DNA of 64,000 nt. It comes from Candidatus Methylumidiphilus alinenensis. Its GTDB lineage: Bacteria; Pseudomonadota; Gammaproteobacteria; Methylococcales; Methylococcaceae. This document shows positions 19,179 to 27,359 of this stretch, piece after piece. The first letter of the stretch is position 1. The number at the start of each line of letters is the position of its first letter. The stretch is from assembly GCA_003242955.1 (NCBI GenBank), contig QJPH01000314.1:33134-97133 (forward strand), in the 5' to 3' direction. Made by a program: the position numbers and the translations under genes. Below the pieces are notes generated by a model that saw only the letters and a program-made list of their open reading frames with translations, searched no databases and was not told the DNA's origin.

Positions 19179-19194
19179 TGTTCGATACCGCACA
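19179..19194. promoter_or_regulatory. Candidate operator, TGTKCG-N4-CGMACA
   Basis: TGTTCGATACCGCACA, an exact match to the palindrome consensus, 92 bp upstream of the start of the secreted Ala/Pro-rich protein (minus strand). Confidence 0.6.
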
Positions 19195-19207
19195 GAAACC
19201 ACGGCTA

Positions 19208-19532
19208 TCAGCTTAAGGCGGGACAGACCCAAAGCTTAACCGTTCGCCCTGAGCTGCGAGCCTGTCGAGCAGTCGAAGATTGGACGGTTAAGCCGTTCAT
19301 GCTTCGATCCTTCGACAAGCTCAGGACTCACCACGAACGGCCTTAAGGTGATTTCCAATAATGAATCCACCAAAACCGAAATGAATTGTCCACGAAAATC
19401 ACCAACAATTCCTCCACAAATCACCTTGCCAAGCTGGAGCTTGGCGTTCCTTCTGGGAGCGCCAAGCCCCAGCTTGGCCTTTGGATGGGATGTTCTTTAT
19501 TGGATATCACCTAAACTGTCCCGCCTTAAGTT
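19208..19532. repeat. Composite repeat: outer inverted ends enclosing a family A element
   Basis: Outer ends CTTAAGGCGGGACAG (from about 19210) and CTGTCCCGCCTTAAG (to about 19529) are inverted copies. Inside are the CTTCGACAAGCTCAGG-type dispersed repeats (19240-19345) and a full family A element at 19346-19512. No gene in 19088-19627. Confidence 0.7.
19346..19512. repeat. Hairpin element family A, copy 2
   Basis: 167 bp, almost identical to copy 1 (8622-8788), same orientation. Ends AGGTGATTTCCAATAA and TTATTGGATATCACCT. Confidence 0.87.
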
Positions 19533-19627
19533 AATAGCCGAAACCACCGATAGCCACATTACAGCATTTTTGCCGAATTCCTTGTCGCATTAACTTATGG
19601 CTCTGTATAAACCCCAAAGAACCTAAC

Positions 19628-19795
19628 TTATTTCAACTTTGCCTGTGGGCTTCGGGCTCGAATAGCGTGAACACGACCATGATGTAAGCGATAACCATGG
19701 TCATTCAAGTAAACCCGCGTACTAATATAGGCCATGAAACCAAAGCCGGTCACAGTCCAGAGCGTAATCAAGATGATCATCTTGTTTTGAAACAT
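19628..19795 (-). CDS. Small single-pass membrane protein
   Basis: 55 residues from the ATG at 19795, which has an AAGGAG site 9 bp upstream. One membrane helix (MIILITLWTVTGFGFMAYIS) followed by a basic, His/Arg-rich tail (HGYRLHHGRVHAIRARS) that would face the cytoplasm or touch nucleic acid. No family recognised. An upstream in-frame ATG at 19861 lacks a ribosome site. A family E element lies just upstream. Confidence 0.6.
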   Translation of the reverse strand: MFQNKMIILITLWTVTGFGFMAYISTRVYLNDHGYRLHHGRVHAIRARSPQAKLK

Positions 19796-19852
19796 GTTAT
19801 TTCTCCTTAAGGTATTATTTTTTATTTCCAGAATGACTATTGCCAGTGAGGA

Positions 19853-19971
19853 CTTGGTCATAGTTCAGCCCGATGGGTGCGTTTGTGGAGTGCGGCGACT
19901 CGTCGCCCATGGTTCGGAAAGCGGCGACGAGTCGCCGCACTCCACATTTGGTTGGCTGAACGATGACCAAG
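19853..19971. repeat. Hairpin element family E
   Basis: 119 bp with ends CTTGGTCATAGTTCAGCC and GGCTGAACGATGACCAAG. Internal palindrome GCGGCGACTCGTCGCC / GGCGACGAGTCGCCGC. A half copy forms the end of the MscS-family gene at 41697-41750. Confidence 0.8.
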
Positions 19972-20029
19972 GCCAATTAAACAATGTAATCAATTGAAAT
20001 TAAAAACGCTGTAAATATGGTTTTGATGG

Positions 20030-20221
20030 CTATTTGACATCTTTGACAGAAAAGGGGTTGTCCGCATTTTTAGCCGCTAATACAGTTTTTTGAACTGCCT
20101 TTTCGTCTGCGGCCATCCGTTGTTGGCAATCGAATAGCCCTAGCCCGACCATGATGGACATGCCGGTTATGTAAACACTATCTGAAAGATCTATTGGCTG
20201 GTGTCTGATTTTCGTTTGCAT
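20030..20221 (-). CDS. Small hypothetical protein, one hydrophobic segment
   Basis: 63 residues with an AAGGAG site ahead of the ATG. A weak hydrophobic segment lies at residues 14-30 (SVYITGMSIMVGLGLF), followed by a charged tail with KAVQKTVLAAKNADNPF. The codon pattern and ribosome site support translation. Same direction and neighbourhood as the small membrane protein at 19628. No family recognised. Confidence 0.55.
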   Translation of the reverse strand: MQTKIRHQPIDLSDSVYITGMSIMVGLGLFDCQQRMAADEKAVQKTVLAAKNADNPFSVKDVK

Positions 20222-20461
20222 GGTGTGCTCCTTATTAGTGGGGAAAAAGGCTTTCGGCAGGGTGGAAAGGGTCTTGATAAAATTGCCCCTAAGGCGATAC
20301 CCAGCGCAGGAACATCGGGTTAGGGTGCGGGCAAGTTAAATCAGAGGCTTCGCTGCCTTTTTCTTGCACCCATCCCGAAGCCCCTTTCGCTTCGCTCCTT
20401 CCCCTTTGAGGGGAAGGAGCCAACTCAACAACATTGGTCATTGTGCCTGGGTATCCAGAGC

Positions 20462-20749
20462 TCACTTGAATTTGGCAACAGCGCTGGCCAAGCCGGTCCT
20501 AAGGTCATCCCAAACTTCAATGGCAGTCTCTTTGAGCGTCCCCCAAGCATCGCCGCTGGCTTCCTCCAGCTCTTTGATCTTCGCCGTTGCCGCATGCTGT
20601 TTGGTGCGCAACACATCGACTTCTCCGGCGTATCTGATTTGCAGATCCGCAGTTGCGTTCTCCGCCTTGATTGACAAAAGGTCGATCTGGGCGCTCCACT
20701 CTTTAAGTTCCGATGCCAGACTTTCTATGTACTCGTCTTTGGTTTTCAT
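20462..20749 (-). CDS. Small coiled-coil protein, sll1863-type stress family
   Basis: 95 residues. Residues 1-65 form a continuous amphipathic helix (YIESLASELKEWSAQIDLLS, later AATAKIKELEEASGDAWGTL). The tail AWGTLKETAIEVWDDLRTGL is typical of small coiled-coil stress proteins such as the sll1863 family. AAGG precedes the ATG. A degenerate palindrome (GGTACG, four bases, CACACA; about 20833-20848) lies about 85 bp upstream, so it may belong to the same regulon as the CsbD genes. Confidence 0.72.
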   Translation of the reverse strand: MKTKDEYIESLASELKEWSAQIDLLSIKAENATADLQIRYAGEVDVLRTKQHAATAKIKELEEASGDAWGTLKETAIEVWDDLRTGLASAVAKFK

Positions 20750-20954
20750 GGGGTTTACCTTGTTTGTTGATGGGAATGTTTAACGGTGACTTGTCGTCAC
20801 GGAGACAGGTTAGCCACAAAGTTAGGCATCGTCGGTACGATGGCACACATAGTGCATTTCTGTCGAAGACAAGTGAGGGAATGCAGGAAGTTTGGTGAAG
20901 GAATGCGATTGGGTACGGCAATCGGATGTCGATATCCTGAACCCCGCTTCTGCC

Positions 20955-21027
20955 CCACTGCCATTAAGTTAAGCGTTCCATCAAAGGCTGATTTCACGCT
21001 TAATACATCTTAACTTAATGGCATTGA
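20955..21027. repeat. Hairpin element family C, short copy
   Basis: 73 bp with ends CACTGCCATTAAGTTAAG and CTTAACTTAATGGCATTG and no central insert. No clear target duplication. The 604-bp gap 20750-21353 holds no gene besides repeats. Confidence 0.7.
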
Positions 21028-21176
21028 GTCAAAGGGGGGGAGCGAAGCGAGGGGGCCAAAACGATGATTGTGGATCGTCATCCCGACCGGAATGCCGGCG
21101 TTCTTGCCAAAATGAGAATTGCTATCAAAAATCCCCCTTGCCCCTCTTTTTGCAAAGGGGGACAATAGTGATGCTA

Positions 21177-21192
21177 TGTGCGATACAGCACA
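21177..21192. promoter_or_regulatory. Candidate operator upstream of Crp-like regulator 1
   Basis: TGTGCGATACAGCACA, one mismatch to TGTKCG-N4-CGMACA. Lies upstream of the 8-bp tandem repeat and of the regulator start at 21354. Confidence 0.5.
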
Positions 21193-21224
21193 TACCTAAA
21201 GCCGAAAATCTGCTATGATTTTTT

Positions 21225-21300
21225 GCCAAGAGGCCAAGAGGCCAAGAGGCCAAGAGGCCAAGAGGCCAAGAGGCCAAGAGGCCAAGAGGCCAAGAGGCCA
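21225..21300. repeat. 8-bp tandem repeat (GCCAAGAG)x9.5
   Basis: 76 bp of perfect head-to-tail GCCAAGAG units, ending 53 bp before the regulator ATG at 21354 and 32 bp after the candidate operator. A tract of this kind can gain or lose units by slipped-strand pairing and so change promoter spacing. Confidence 0.95.
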
Positions 21301-21353
21301 AAAGTACACCGAATGTCAGCATTTTGTTGGCCTGCAACCTAAATATTTTTTTT

Positions 21354-22097
21354 ATGAACACAGTTCCCCATAGTCCACGGCAAAACCATCTGATCGATGC
21401 CCTACCCAACGCCGAATATGAGCACCTATCGCCTAACCTGGAATTGATCCCGATGCCGCTCGGCAAGGTCATTTACGAGTCAGGGGACATCTTGTGTTAC
21501 GCTTATTTCCCGACGACCTGCATCATTTCACTACTTTATGTGATGGAGAATGGCTCATCGGCCGAAATTGCCGTGGTCGGCAACGAAGGCATTGTCGGTG
21601 TCGCCCTGTTCATGGGAGGGCAAACCATGCCCAATCGGGCTATTGTGCAGAGCGCCGGCCACGCTTATCGGCTGCGGGCGACTCATCTGATGCTGGAGTT
21701 CAACCATGCCGAAGGGGGTCGCGTAGGGATATTCCACAATTTGTTGCTGCGCTACACCCAGGCGCTGATTACCCAAATGGCGCAGACAGCGGTCTGCAAC
21801 CGGCATCATTCGGTGGACCAGCAACTCTGTCGCTGGCTGTTGTTGAGCCTCGACCGGCTCGCCGCGTCCGAATTGACCATGACCCAGGAATTGATCGCCA
21901 ACATGCTCGGTGTGCGCCGCGAAGGGGTCACGGATGCAGCCGGGAAATTGCAGAAAGCGGGGTTGATTGAATATCGCCGTGGCCACATCACCGTGCTCGA
22001 CCGGCCGGGATTGGAGGAACGGGTTTGCGAGTGCTACCAAGTGGTCAAAACAGAATTCGAGCGCCTGCTCCCCGACCTCCACGGCAAGGCACACTGA
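21354..22097 (+). CDS. Crp/Fnr-family regulator 1
   Basis: 247 residues from the ATG at 21354 (a TTG at 21324 is in frame but less likely). The N-terminal cyclic-nucleotide-binding fold includes GKVIYESGDILCYAYFPTTC and SSAEIAVVGNEGIVG. The helix-turn-helix lies at about 185-215 (TQELIANMLGVRREGVTDAA). The recognition helix has Arg-Glu followed by Asp where CRP has Arg. No Fnr cysteines. Of the type that responds to unknown effectors. Tandem with a second paralogue 190 bp downstream, and each has a candidate TGTKCG palindrome ahead of it, suggesting cross- or auto-regulation. Confidence 0.9.
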   Translation: MNTVPHSPRQNHLIDALPNAEYEHLSPNLELIPMPLGKVIYESGDILCYAYFPTTCIISLLYVMENGSSAEIAVVGNEGIVGVALFMGGQTMPNRAIVQSAGHAYRLRATHLMLEFNHAEGGRVGIFHNLLLRYTQALITQMAQTAVCNRHHSVDQQLCRWLLLSLDRLAASELTMTQELIANMLGVRREGVTDAAGKLQKAGLIEYRRGHITVLDRPGLEERVCECYQVVKTEFERLLPDLHGKAH

Positions 22098-22141
22098 TTT
22101 TGTCATCTGTTATGGAATGACATTGCCACTGAACGGGTTAA

Positions 22142-22157
22142 GGTGCGGTAACGCACA
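22142..22157. promoter_or_regulatory. Candidate operator upstream of Crp-like regulator 2
   Basis: GGTGCGGTAACGCACA, one mismatch to the palindrome consensus, about 134 bp before the GTG start of regulator 2. Confidence 0.55.
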
Positions 22158-22290
22158 GACGGCGGCAAGCTCTTGCGGTAGCTTGGCCTATTGCTTAGCG
22201 GGTGCATAGCCCCAGGCAGCCTTCGGTATTGGGATTGACCTTAATCCTTGTGCCCCCGTTGAATTTGCCAGAATATAGCAGGAGAGCACC

Positions 22291-22998
22291 GTGTCATCCG
22301 TCCAAGCTGTACCCGTCACCAATCGTCTGCTATCCGCCCTGCCCCGCAAGGAGCGCGAATTGCTGCTTAGTCATTGCGAACCCGTCGAACTTGTCATTGC
22401 CGAGACGCTGCACCGTGCTGGAGAACCCATCCCGCATGTTTACTTCCCCACCGGAGGCTTCATTTCATTAGTGATGCCCATTGATGCCAGCGAATATTTG
22501 GAAGTGGGCCTAGTTGGCAATGAAGGCATGCTGGGCATTACCCTGATATTAGGCGTTGATGCCGCGCCATTCCATGCCTTGGTGCAGGGGGCAGGCACTG
22601 CGTTGCGGATCACGGCGGCTGAGTTTCTCCAGCTACTGGAACAAAGTCCGGCACTACGGCCGGAGTTGCAGCGCTACCTCTACGTATTGATGAGCCAGAT
22701 CGGACAAACAGCCGCATGCAACCGCTACCATGTGGTGGAGGCGCGCCTTGCCCGTTGGTTGTTGATGACGCAGGATAGGGCGAACTGCGACACGTTCCAT
22801 ATCACGCATCTATTCATGGCCTTCATGCTGGGGGTGCGGCGTGTCGGCATTACCAAAGCGGCAAATTTGCTTCAACAGCAAAAAATCATCAGCTACCACC
22901 GTGGCGACATCACCATCCTCGACCGCGCAGGCTTGGAAGCCGCCTCTTGCGGGTGTTACCGGGCAGGGAAGGAAACCTACGAGCGGATACTGGGTTAA
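22291..22998 (+). CDS. Crp/Fnr-family regulator 2
   Basis: 235 residues from a GTG with a strong AGGAGAG site. Same architecture as regulator 1: effector fold with GEPIPHVYFPTGGFISLV and VGLVGNEGMLGITL, then helix-turn-helix (THLFMAFMLGVRRVGITKAA). The recognition helix has Val in place of the Glu and Lys in place of the Arg used by CRP, so DNA specificity should differ from CRP. Clear paralogue of regulator 1 in the same orientation; probably a local duplication with divergence. Confidence 0.9.
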   Translation: MSSVQAVPVTNRLLSALPRKERELLLSHCEPVELVIAETLHRAGEPIPHVYFPTGGFISLVMPIDASEYLEVGLVGNEGMLGITLILGVDAAPFHALVQGAGTALRITAAEFLQLLEQSPALRPELQRYLYVLMSQIGQTAACNRYHVVEARLARWLLMTQDRANCDTFHITHLFMAFMLGVRRVGITKAANLLQQQKIISYHRGDITILDRAGLEAASCGCYRAGKETYERILG

Positions 22999-23147
22999 TG
23001 GAACCTGATTAGGAAGATTCATCAGCTAGCGGCAAAAGCATCGTCATACCGGGACGGGCATGTGATCACAGAGGAAGTCCCAGCCTCCACCAAGCATGGG
23101 GCAGCCGTTGTGTTTAACCTCCCTGTCGAAAAGGGCGACGAGCACTA

Positions 23148-23163
23148 TGAGCGTTAACGCACC
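23148..23163. promoter_or_regulatory. Possible degenerate operator
   Basis: TGAGCGTTAACGCACC, two mismatches to the palindrome consensus, 64 bp before the collagen-like gene. Confidence 0.35.
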
Positions 23164-23211
23164 GACTAGGCTGGGCAGTTGGTGTAATCTTGATCTGTCC
23201 CGTTAGCCTAA

Positions 23212-23529
<318 letters not shown>

Positions 23530-23535
23530 GCCCTT

Positions 23536-23636
23536 GGAGTGCAAGGCTTGCCTTGTCCATTAGCAATTCTGATTTTGGCTCAGAGTGAGAATTGCTGTTT
23601 GCCCAAAGCACTCTTGCAAGGCAAGCCTTGCACTCC
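23536..23636. repeat. Hairpin element family H enclosing a family D remnant
   Basis: Ends GGAGTGCAAGGCTTGCCTTG and CAAGGCAAGCCTTGCACTCC. The middle holds TAGCAATTCTGATTTTGG and GAGAATTGCTG, ends of family D. Follows the collagen-like gene directly and could terminate it. Confidence 0.7.
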
Positions 23637-23725
23637 CGGCATCAACCAAATACCGCATAGTTCGTGTACATCACTTTTAATAGCACCCACTAAACTACCC
23701 ATCACCACTGCTTGCAAGGCTCACT

Positions 23726-24532
23726 ATGAAAATCCGGGTTGGCTACGAATTCATCTACGACTGTCCCCAACCGACGCCGATGATATTGACGTTGAACATT
23801 CATTTTACCCGCGCATCCGATATCATCACGGCCGACCACCTCATCACCAACCCGTCGGTCCCCATCACCGCCTATCGCGATGCCTTCGGCAATTGGTGCA
23901 GCCGGATCGTTGCGCCAAAGGGTCGGCTCCGACTTTCGTCCGATGCGCTCGTCAACGATTCGGGCAGGACAGACATTGTCAACGCTTCGGCCCAGCAGTA
24001 TCCTGTGCAAGACCTGCCCGAGGAAACACTAGTCTTCCTGTTGGGAAGCCGGTATTGCGATACCGATCACCTGTCTCAGAAGGCTTGGGATCTGTTTGGC
24101 AAATCGCCTGTTGGTTGGTGGCGTGTCCAAGCCATCTGCGACTTCGTCCATCGCCATGTCACCTTTGGTTACGAACACGCGCGGTCTACGCGGACAGCCG
24201 GGGAGACTTTCCTTGAGCAGAAAGGTGTCTGCCGCGATTTTGCGCACCTAGCGATCACCTTCTGCCGCTGCATGAATATCCCGGCTCGTTACTGCACCGG
24301 CTATCTGAGTGACATCGGCCTGCCGCCACCTTACAGCACTATGGATTTCGCCGCTTGGTTCGAGGTCTTCCTTGGTGGGCACTGGTACACCTTTGATCCA
24401 CGCAACAACGCGCCGCGCTTCGGTCGTGTGCTGATCGCAAGGGGACGGGATGCGGCCGATGTACCGATGATCCATACGTTTGGACCCAATACATTGGCAA
24501 GCTTCAAAGTCTGGACAGACGAGGTGCAGTAA
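23726..24532 (+). CDS. Transglutaminase-like cysteine protease family protein
   Basis: 268 residues. N-terminal beta domain (IRVGYEFIYDCPQPTPMILT) then a transglutaminase core with the nucleophile in QKGVCRDFAHLAITFCRCMN. The segment that usually holds the catalytic His reads MDFAAWFEVFLGGHWYTFDP, with Ala where His stands in most relatives; the Asp of FDP is kept. From memory some close relatives share Ala or Ser here, so activity is unclear. No signal peptide, hence cytoplasmic. The ATG at 23726 gives the family-typical start MKIRVGYEF. Single gene. Confidence 0.87.
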   Translation: MKIRVGYEFIYDCPQPTPMILTLNIHFTRASDIITADHLITNPSVPITAYRDAFGNWCSRIVAPKGRLRLSSDALVNDSGRTDIVNASAQQYPVQDLPEETLVFLLGSRYCDTDHLSQKAWDLFGKSPVGWWRVQAICDFVHRHVTFGYEHARSTRTAGETFLEQKGVCRDFAHLAITFCRCMNIPARYCTGYLSDIGLPPPYSTMDFAAWFEVFLGGHWYTFDPRNNAPRFGRVLIARGRDAADVPMIHTFGPNTLASFKVWTDEVQ

Positions 24533-24591
24533 GAGGGTATGGTCAAAAACAACTTCCCGAAAGAAGTCTGGCTGTTTACCAGGCTCCGGCT

Positions 24592-24721
24592 TCACTGCCA
24601 TTAAGTTAAGCGTTTAATCGGAACGCCAAGCCCCCATCAGGGTGTACCGCGCCAAACTGGGGCTTGGCGTTCCGTCAAAGGCTGATTTCACGCTTAATGC
24701 ATCTTTAACTCAATGGCAGTG
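24592..24721. repeat. Hairpin element family C, copy with 11-bp target duplication
   Basis: Ends CACTGCCATTAAGTTAAG and its imperfect complement ending GGCAGTG. Flanked by direct repeats of AGGCTCCGGCT (24581-24591 and 24722-24732). The inside carries a GGAACGCCAAGCCCC palindrome. No gene in 24533-24880. Confidence 0.75.
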
Positions 24722-24880
24722 AGGCTCCGGCTCTCATCGTTACACACAAATGTTTGAGGCCCGTCATCCCGGCCGGAATGACGGATTTTCCAGTTTGGCT
24801 GGACTCGTGTATTATGAGTCGAGCTAGAGCTTGGGAATGAACAAAATATCTATTCTATCGTTTTCCTTTTGGAGAAAGAA

Positions 24881-25060
24881 ATGTCGACCGTTACAATTGT
24901 AGACTCAGAAGAAGCAAGAAAAGAAGCAGAAATGGCTGAAATTCGCGCCCGTGAGGCTGAAGCTAACGCTCTTGAAGCTGAAGCCCGCGCACGTGAAGCC
25001 GAAGCTCATGCAAGAGAGGAAGCCGCAAACAGTGGCACTAGGGGGAATGGGAATTCTTAA
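24881..25060 (+). CDS. Small charged Ala/Glu/Arg helical protein
   Basis: 59 residues from the ATG at 24881 with GGAG 6 bp upstream. After MSTVTIVDSEEARK the protein is a run of AREAEA-type heptads (residues 20-50), predicted to be one long charged helix or coiled coil. The tail is Gly/Asn-rich. No family recognised. A family A element follows 12 bp after the stop. Confidence 0.65.
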   Translation: MSTVTIVDSEEARKEAEMAEIRAREAEANALEAEARAREAEAHAREEAANSGTRGNGNS

Positions 25061-25071
25061 TACCCGATGGT

Positions 25072-25223
25072 AGGTGATTTCCAATAATGAATCCACCAAA
25101 ACCGAAATGAATTGTCCACGAAAATCACGAACAATTCCTCCGCAAAACCTTGCCAAGCTGGGGCTTGGCGTTCCTTCTGGGAGCGCCAAGCCCCAGCTTG
25201 GCCTTTGGATGTGGACATCACCT
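25072..25223. repeat. Hairpin element family A, copy 3 (shortened)
   Basis: 152 bp, same orientation as copies 1 and 2. About 15 bp are lost near the right end, which reads GTGGACATCACCT. Confidence 0.82.
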
Positions 25224-25349
25224 TACGCAGCACCCACCTATAGGCCGTAGCCTCCATACGGGCTACCACTATTCAAAGTCTGGACAGACGAAGTGCGGTT
25301 AGCCCATCACCCATCAGCAATTTTCGCGGGCTGAAGCCCACTCCTACTG

Positions 25350-27359
25350 CTAAAATAACTTCTCAAACTCTTCCGCCGACACGGGTTTGGAAAACAAATA
25401 CCCTTGCCCATAATCGCAACCGGCCAGCAACAGTAAGTCGCGCTGTTCCAGCGTTTCTATCCCCTCGGCGATAACCTTCATGCCCAGTTTGTGCGCCATC
25501 AGGATGATGGCCTCGCACAACGCCAAATCGGTGGAGTTGCCAGTCAGATTGCAGACAAAGTTCTGGTCTATCTTCAAGTAATCAATGTCAAATTTTTTCA
25601 GGTAGGCCAGCGACGAATAGCCGGTGCCGAAATCGTCGAGCGACACTTGCATGCCTGTGTCCCTAAAGGCAATCAATTTTGCTGCCACTATGGGGGAAAT
25701 GTCCAGCAACAAGCTTTCGGTGATTTCCACTACAATACACGACCCAGGCAGGCCCAAGCGCTGTAAATACTTGAACCAATCACCATGGTCGACGCCTTTG
25801 TCATGAAACTGCACGGGGGATTTGTTGACGCTAATTTGGAAAAGAGGGTAATGATTCGTGCGCCATTTTCCCACCTGATTGGCCGCCTGTTGGAATACCC
25901 ATTCGCCTATCTCAATAATCATTCCGGTATCTTCTGCGACCGGGATGAATACGGCAGGGCTGATTAGCCCAAGCGTGGGATGTTGCCAGCGGACCAGTGC
26001 TTCGGCTTTGTGGATGTCGCCGGTCGCCAATTCCACAATGGGTTGGTAAGCCACCCAGAATTGATGGTCGGCCAATGCGCTGTGCAAGTCATTTACCAGC
26101 CGCAACCGGGTCTCTGCCGCTTGCTGCATGCCCAACGTGAAATAACAAAAACGGTTGCGCCCCTGCTGTTTGGCGGCGTACATGGCCTGGTCGGCTTTTT
26201 TGAGCAGATCGTCCACGTCAATGGCATCATCTGGATACAGCACAATGCCGATGCTGAACGAAACATAGCAGCTTTCATTTTTTAATTGGAACGGTGCCGC
26301 CATACTGTTTAGAATGCTCTGGGCAACACGGGCAATGCTTCGCGGATCGTCCAGTTCGCCCAAAATGAGGGTGAATTCATCGCCGCCCAAGCGCGCCAGC
26401 GTGTCGATCTCGCGTATGCAGCCTTGCAGGCGTTGCGCGATTTCCTTTAGTAACCTATCCCCGATGTCATGACCGAGTATGTCGTTGATGTCTTTGAAAT
26501 GGTCAAGGTCGAGAAACATGAGTGCAAACTTCTGGTCTGCCCGATGTGATTTTTTGATGGCCTGCTGTAGCCTGTCAAGAAACATTCGACGGTTTGGAAG
26601 CCCGGTAAGCGAATCAATGTAGGCTTGATGGTGAATGACTTCCTCCGACCGCTTTTTATCCGTGATGTCTAATACCGCCACAAGACAGCTTTGCCGGGTT
26701 TTGTCGGCAATCGCTTCAATAGTCACCCAGCGGAGGTTGCCATTCGCCTGTAGGCTTATCTCGCAGCACAGTGTGCTACCACAAGCAAACACATTTCCCA
26801 GAAATTGGTTGAAAATAGCCTGGTATTCGCTGGATACGGAATTTGTAAAGTGTTTCCCGGATAAATTGGATCGCTCGAAACCTAGTAAATCTTCCCCGCG
26901 GAAATTCGTCTGCTTGATGATGCCCCCAGACCCCAAAATAAAATAGGCAATCGGGGCAAAATCGAACAGTTCGGCATAGCGTTCCAGTGCTATTTCAGCC
27001 ATTGAGCGGGATTCGCGCAATGCCTCGTTCTGCATCTCCAACTCAATCTGATAGACTTGCAATTCATGCACAAGCTTGTGTGCGGCGGTCTTCTGTGAAA
27101 CCATCAGGTGGCCTGCCGCGGCCTTCTGTGCGTCGGCTAGTTTTCCTGCTGCGGTCTTCTGTGCATCGGCTAGTTTTTCTGCCGTGGCCTTCTGTGCATC
27201 GGCCAGTTTGACCGCCACGGCTCGCTGTGCATCGGCCAATTGGCTAGCCGTAATATGGTCGTCGGCGAGCAGCCGTTCTGCTCGTTGGCGCAGTTCAGCG
27301 ATTTGGCGCAGTTCAGCCGCATTCTGAATAGGGTTAAGTTTCTTTCTCATTATTGACAC
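25350..27359 (-). CDS. PAS-GGDEF-EAL cyclic di-GMP enzyme with N-terminal 11-residue repeats
   Basis: 669 residues. Residues 41-96 are five 11-residue repeats on the theme KLADAQKAAAG, a right-handed coiled-coil pattern. A PAS domain follows (about 130-240, FDFAPIAYFILGSGGIIK). Next is a GGDEF domain with intact RLGGDEFTLIL (about 245-410), so diguanylate cyclase activity is possible. The EAL domain has KAEALVRWQHP, DDFGTGYSSLAYLKKF and KIDQNFV, so phosphodiesterase activity is also possible. No membrane segment. Its start overlaps the CheB-CheR gene by 26 bp, so the two are one unit, with the CheB-CheR coiled coil and this repeat segment likely to interact. Confidence 0.92.
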   Translation of the reverse strand: MSIMRKKLNPIQNAAELRQIAELRQRAERLLADDHITASQLADAQRAVAVKLADAQKATAEKLADAQKTAAGKLADAQKAAAGHLMVSQKTAAHKLVHELQVYQIELEMQNEALRESRSMAEIALERYAELFDFAPIAYFILGSGGIIKQTNFRGEDLLGFERSNLSGKHFTNSVSSEYQAIFNQFLGNVFACGSTLCCEISLQANGNLRWVTIEAIADKTRQSCLVAVLDITDKKRSEEVIHHQAYIDSLTGLPNRRMFLDRLQQAIKKSHRADQKFALMFLDLDHFKDINDILGHDIGDRLLKEIAQRLQGCIREIDTLARLGGDEFTLILGELDDPRSIARVAQSILNSMAAPFQLKNESCYVSFSIGIVLYPDDAIDVDDLLKKADQAMYAAKQQGRNRFCYFTLGMQQAAETRLRLVNDLHSALADHQFWVAYQPIVELATGDIHKAEALVRWQHPTLGLISPAVFIPVAEDTGMIIEIGEWVFQQAANQVGKWRTNHYPLFQISVNKSPVQFHDKGVDHGDWFKYLQRLGLPGSCIVVEITESLLLDISPIVAAKLIAFRDTGMQVSLDDFGTGYSSLAYLKKFDIDYLKIDQNFVCNLTGNSTDLALCEAIILMAHKLGMKVIAEGIETLEQRDLLLLAGCDYGQGYLFSKPVSAEEFEKLF

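Noticed and set aside
21225..21300. Tandem repeat considered as a CRISPR or iteron array
   Set aside because: 8-bp units without spacers; no cas genes, no replication initiator gene nearby.
22999..23160. Peptide resembling the last residues of a histidine kinase (HGAAVVFNLPVEKGDEHYER)
   Set aside because: Only about 30 residues without a start or upstream kinase domain; perhaps a gene remnant, but too short to claim.
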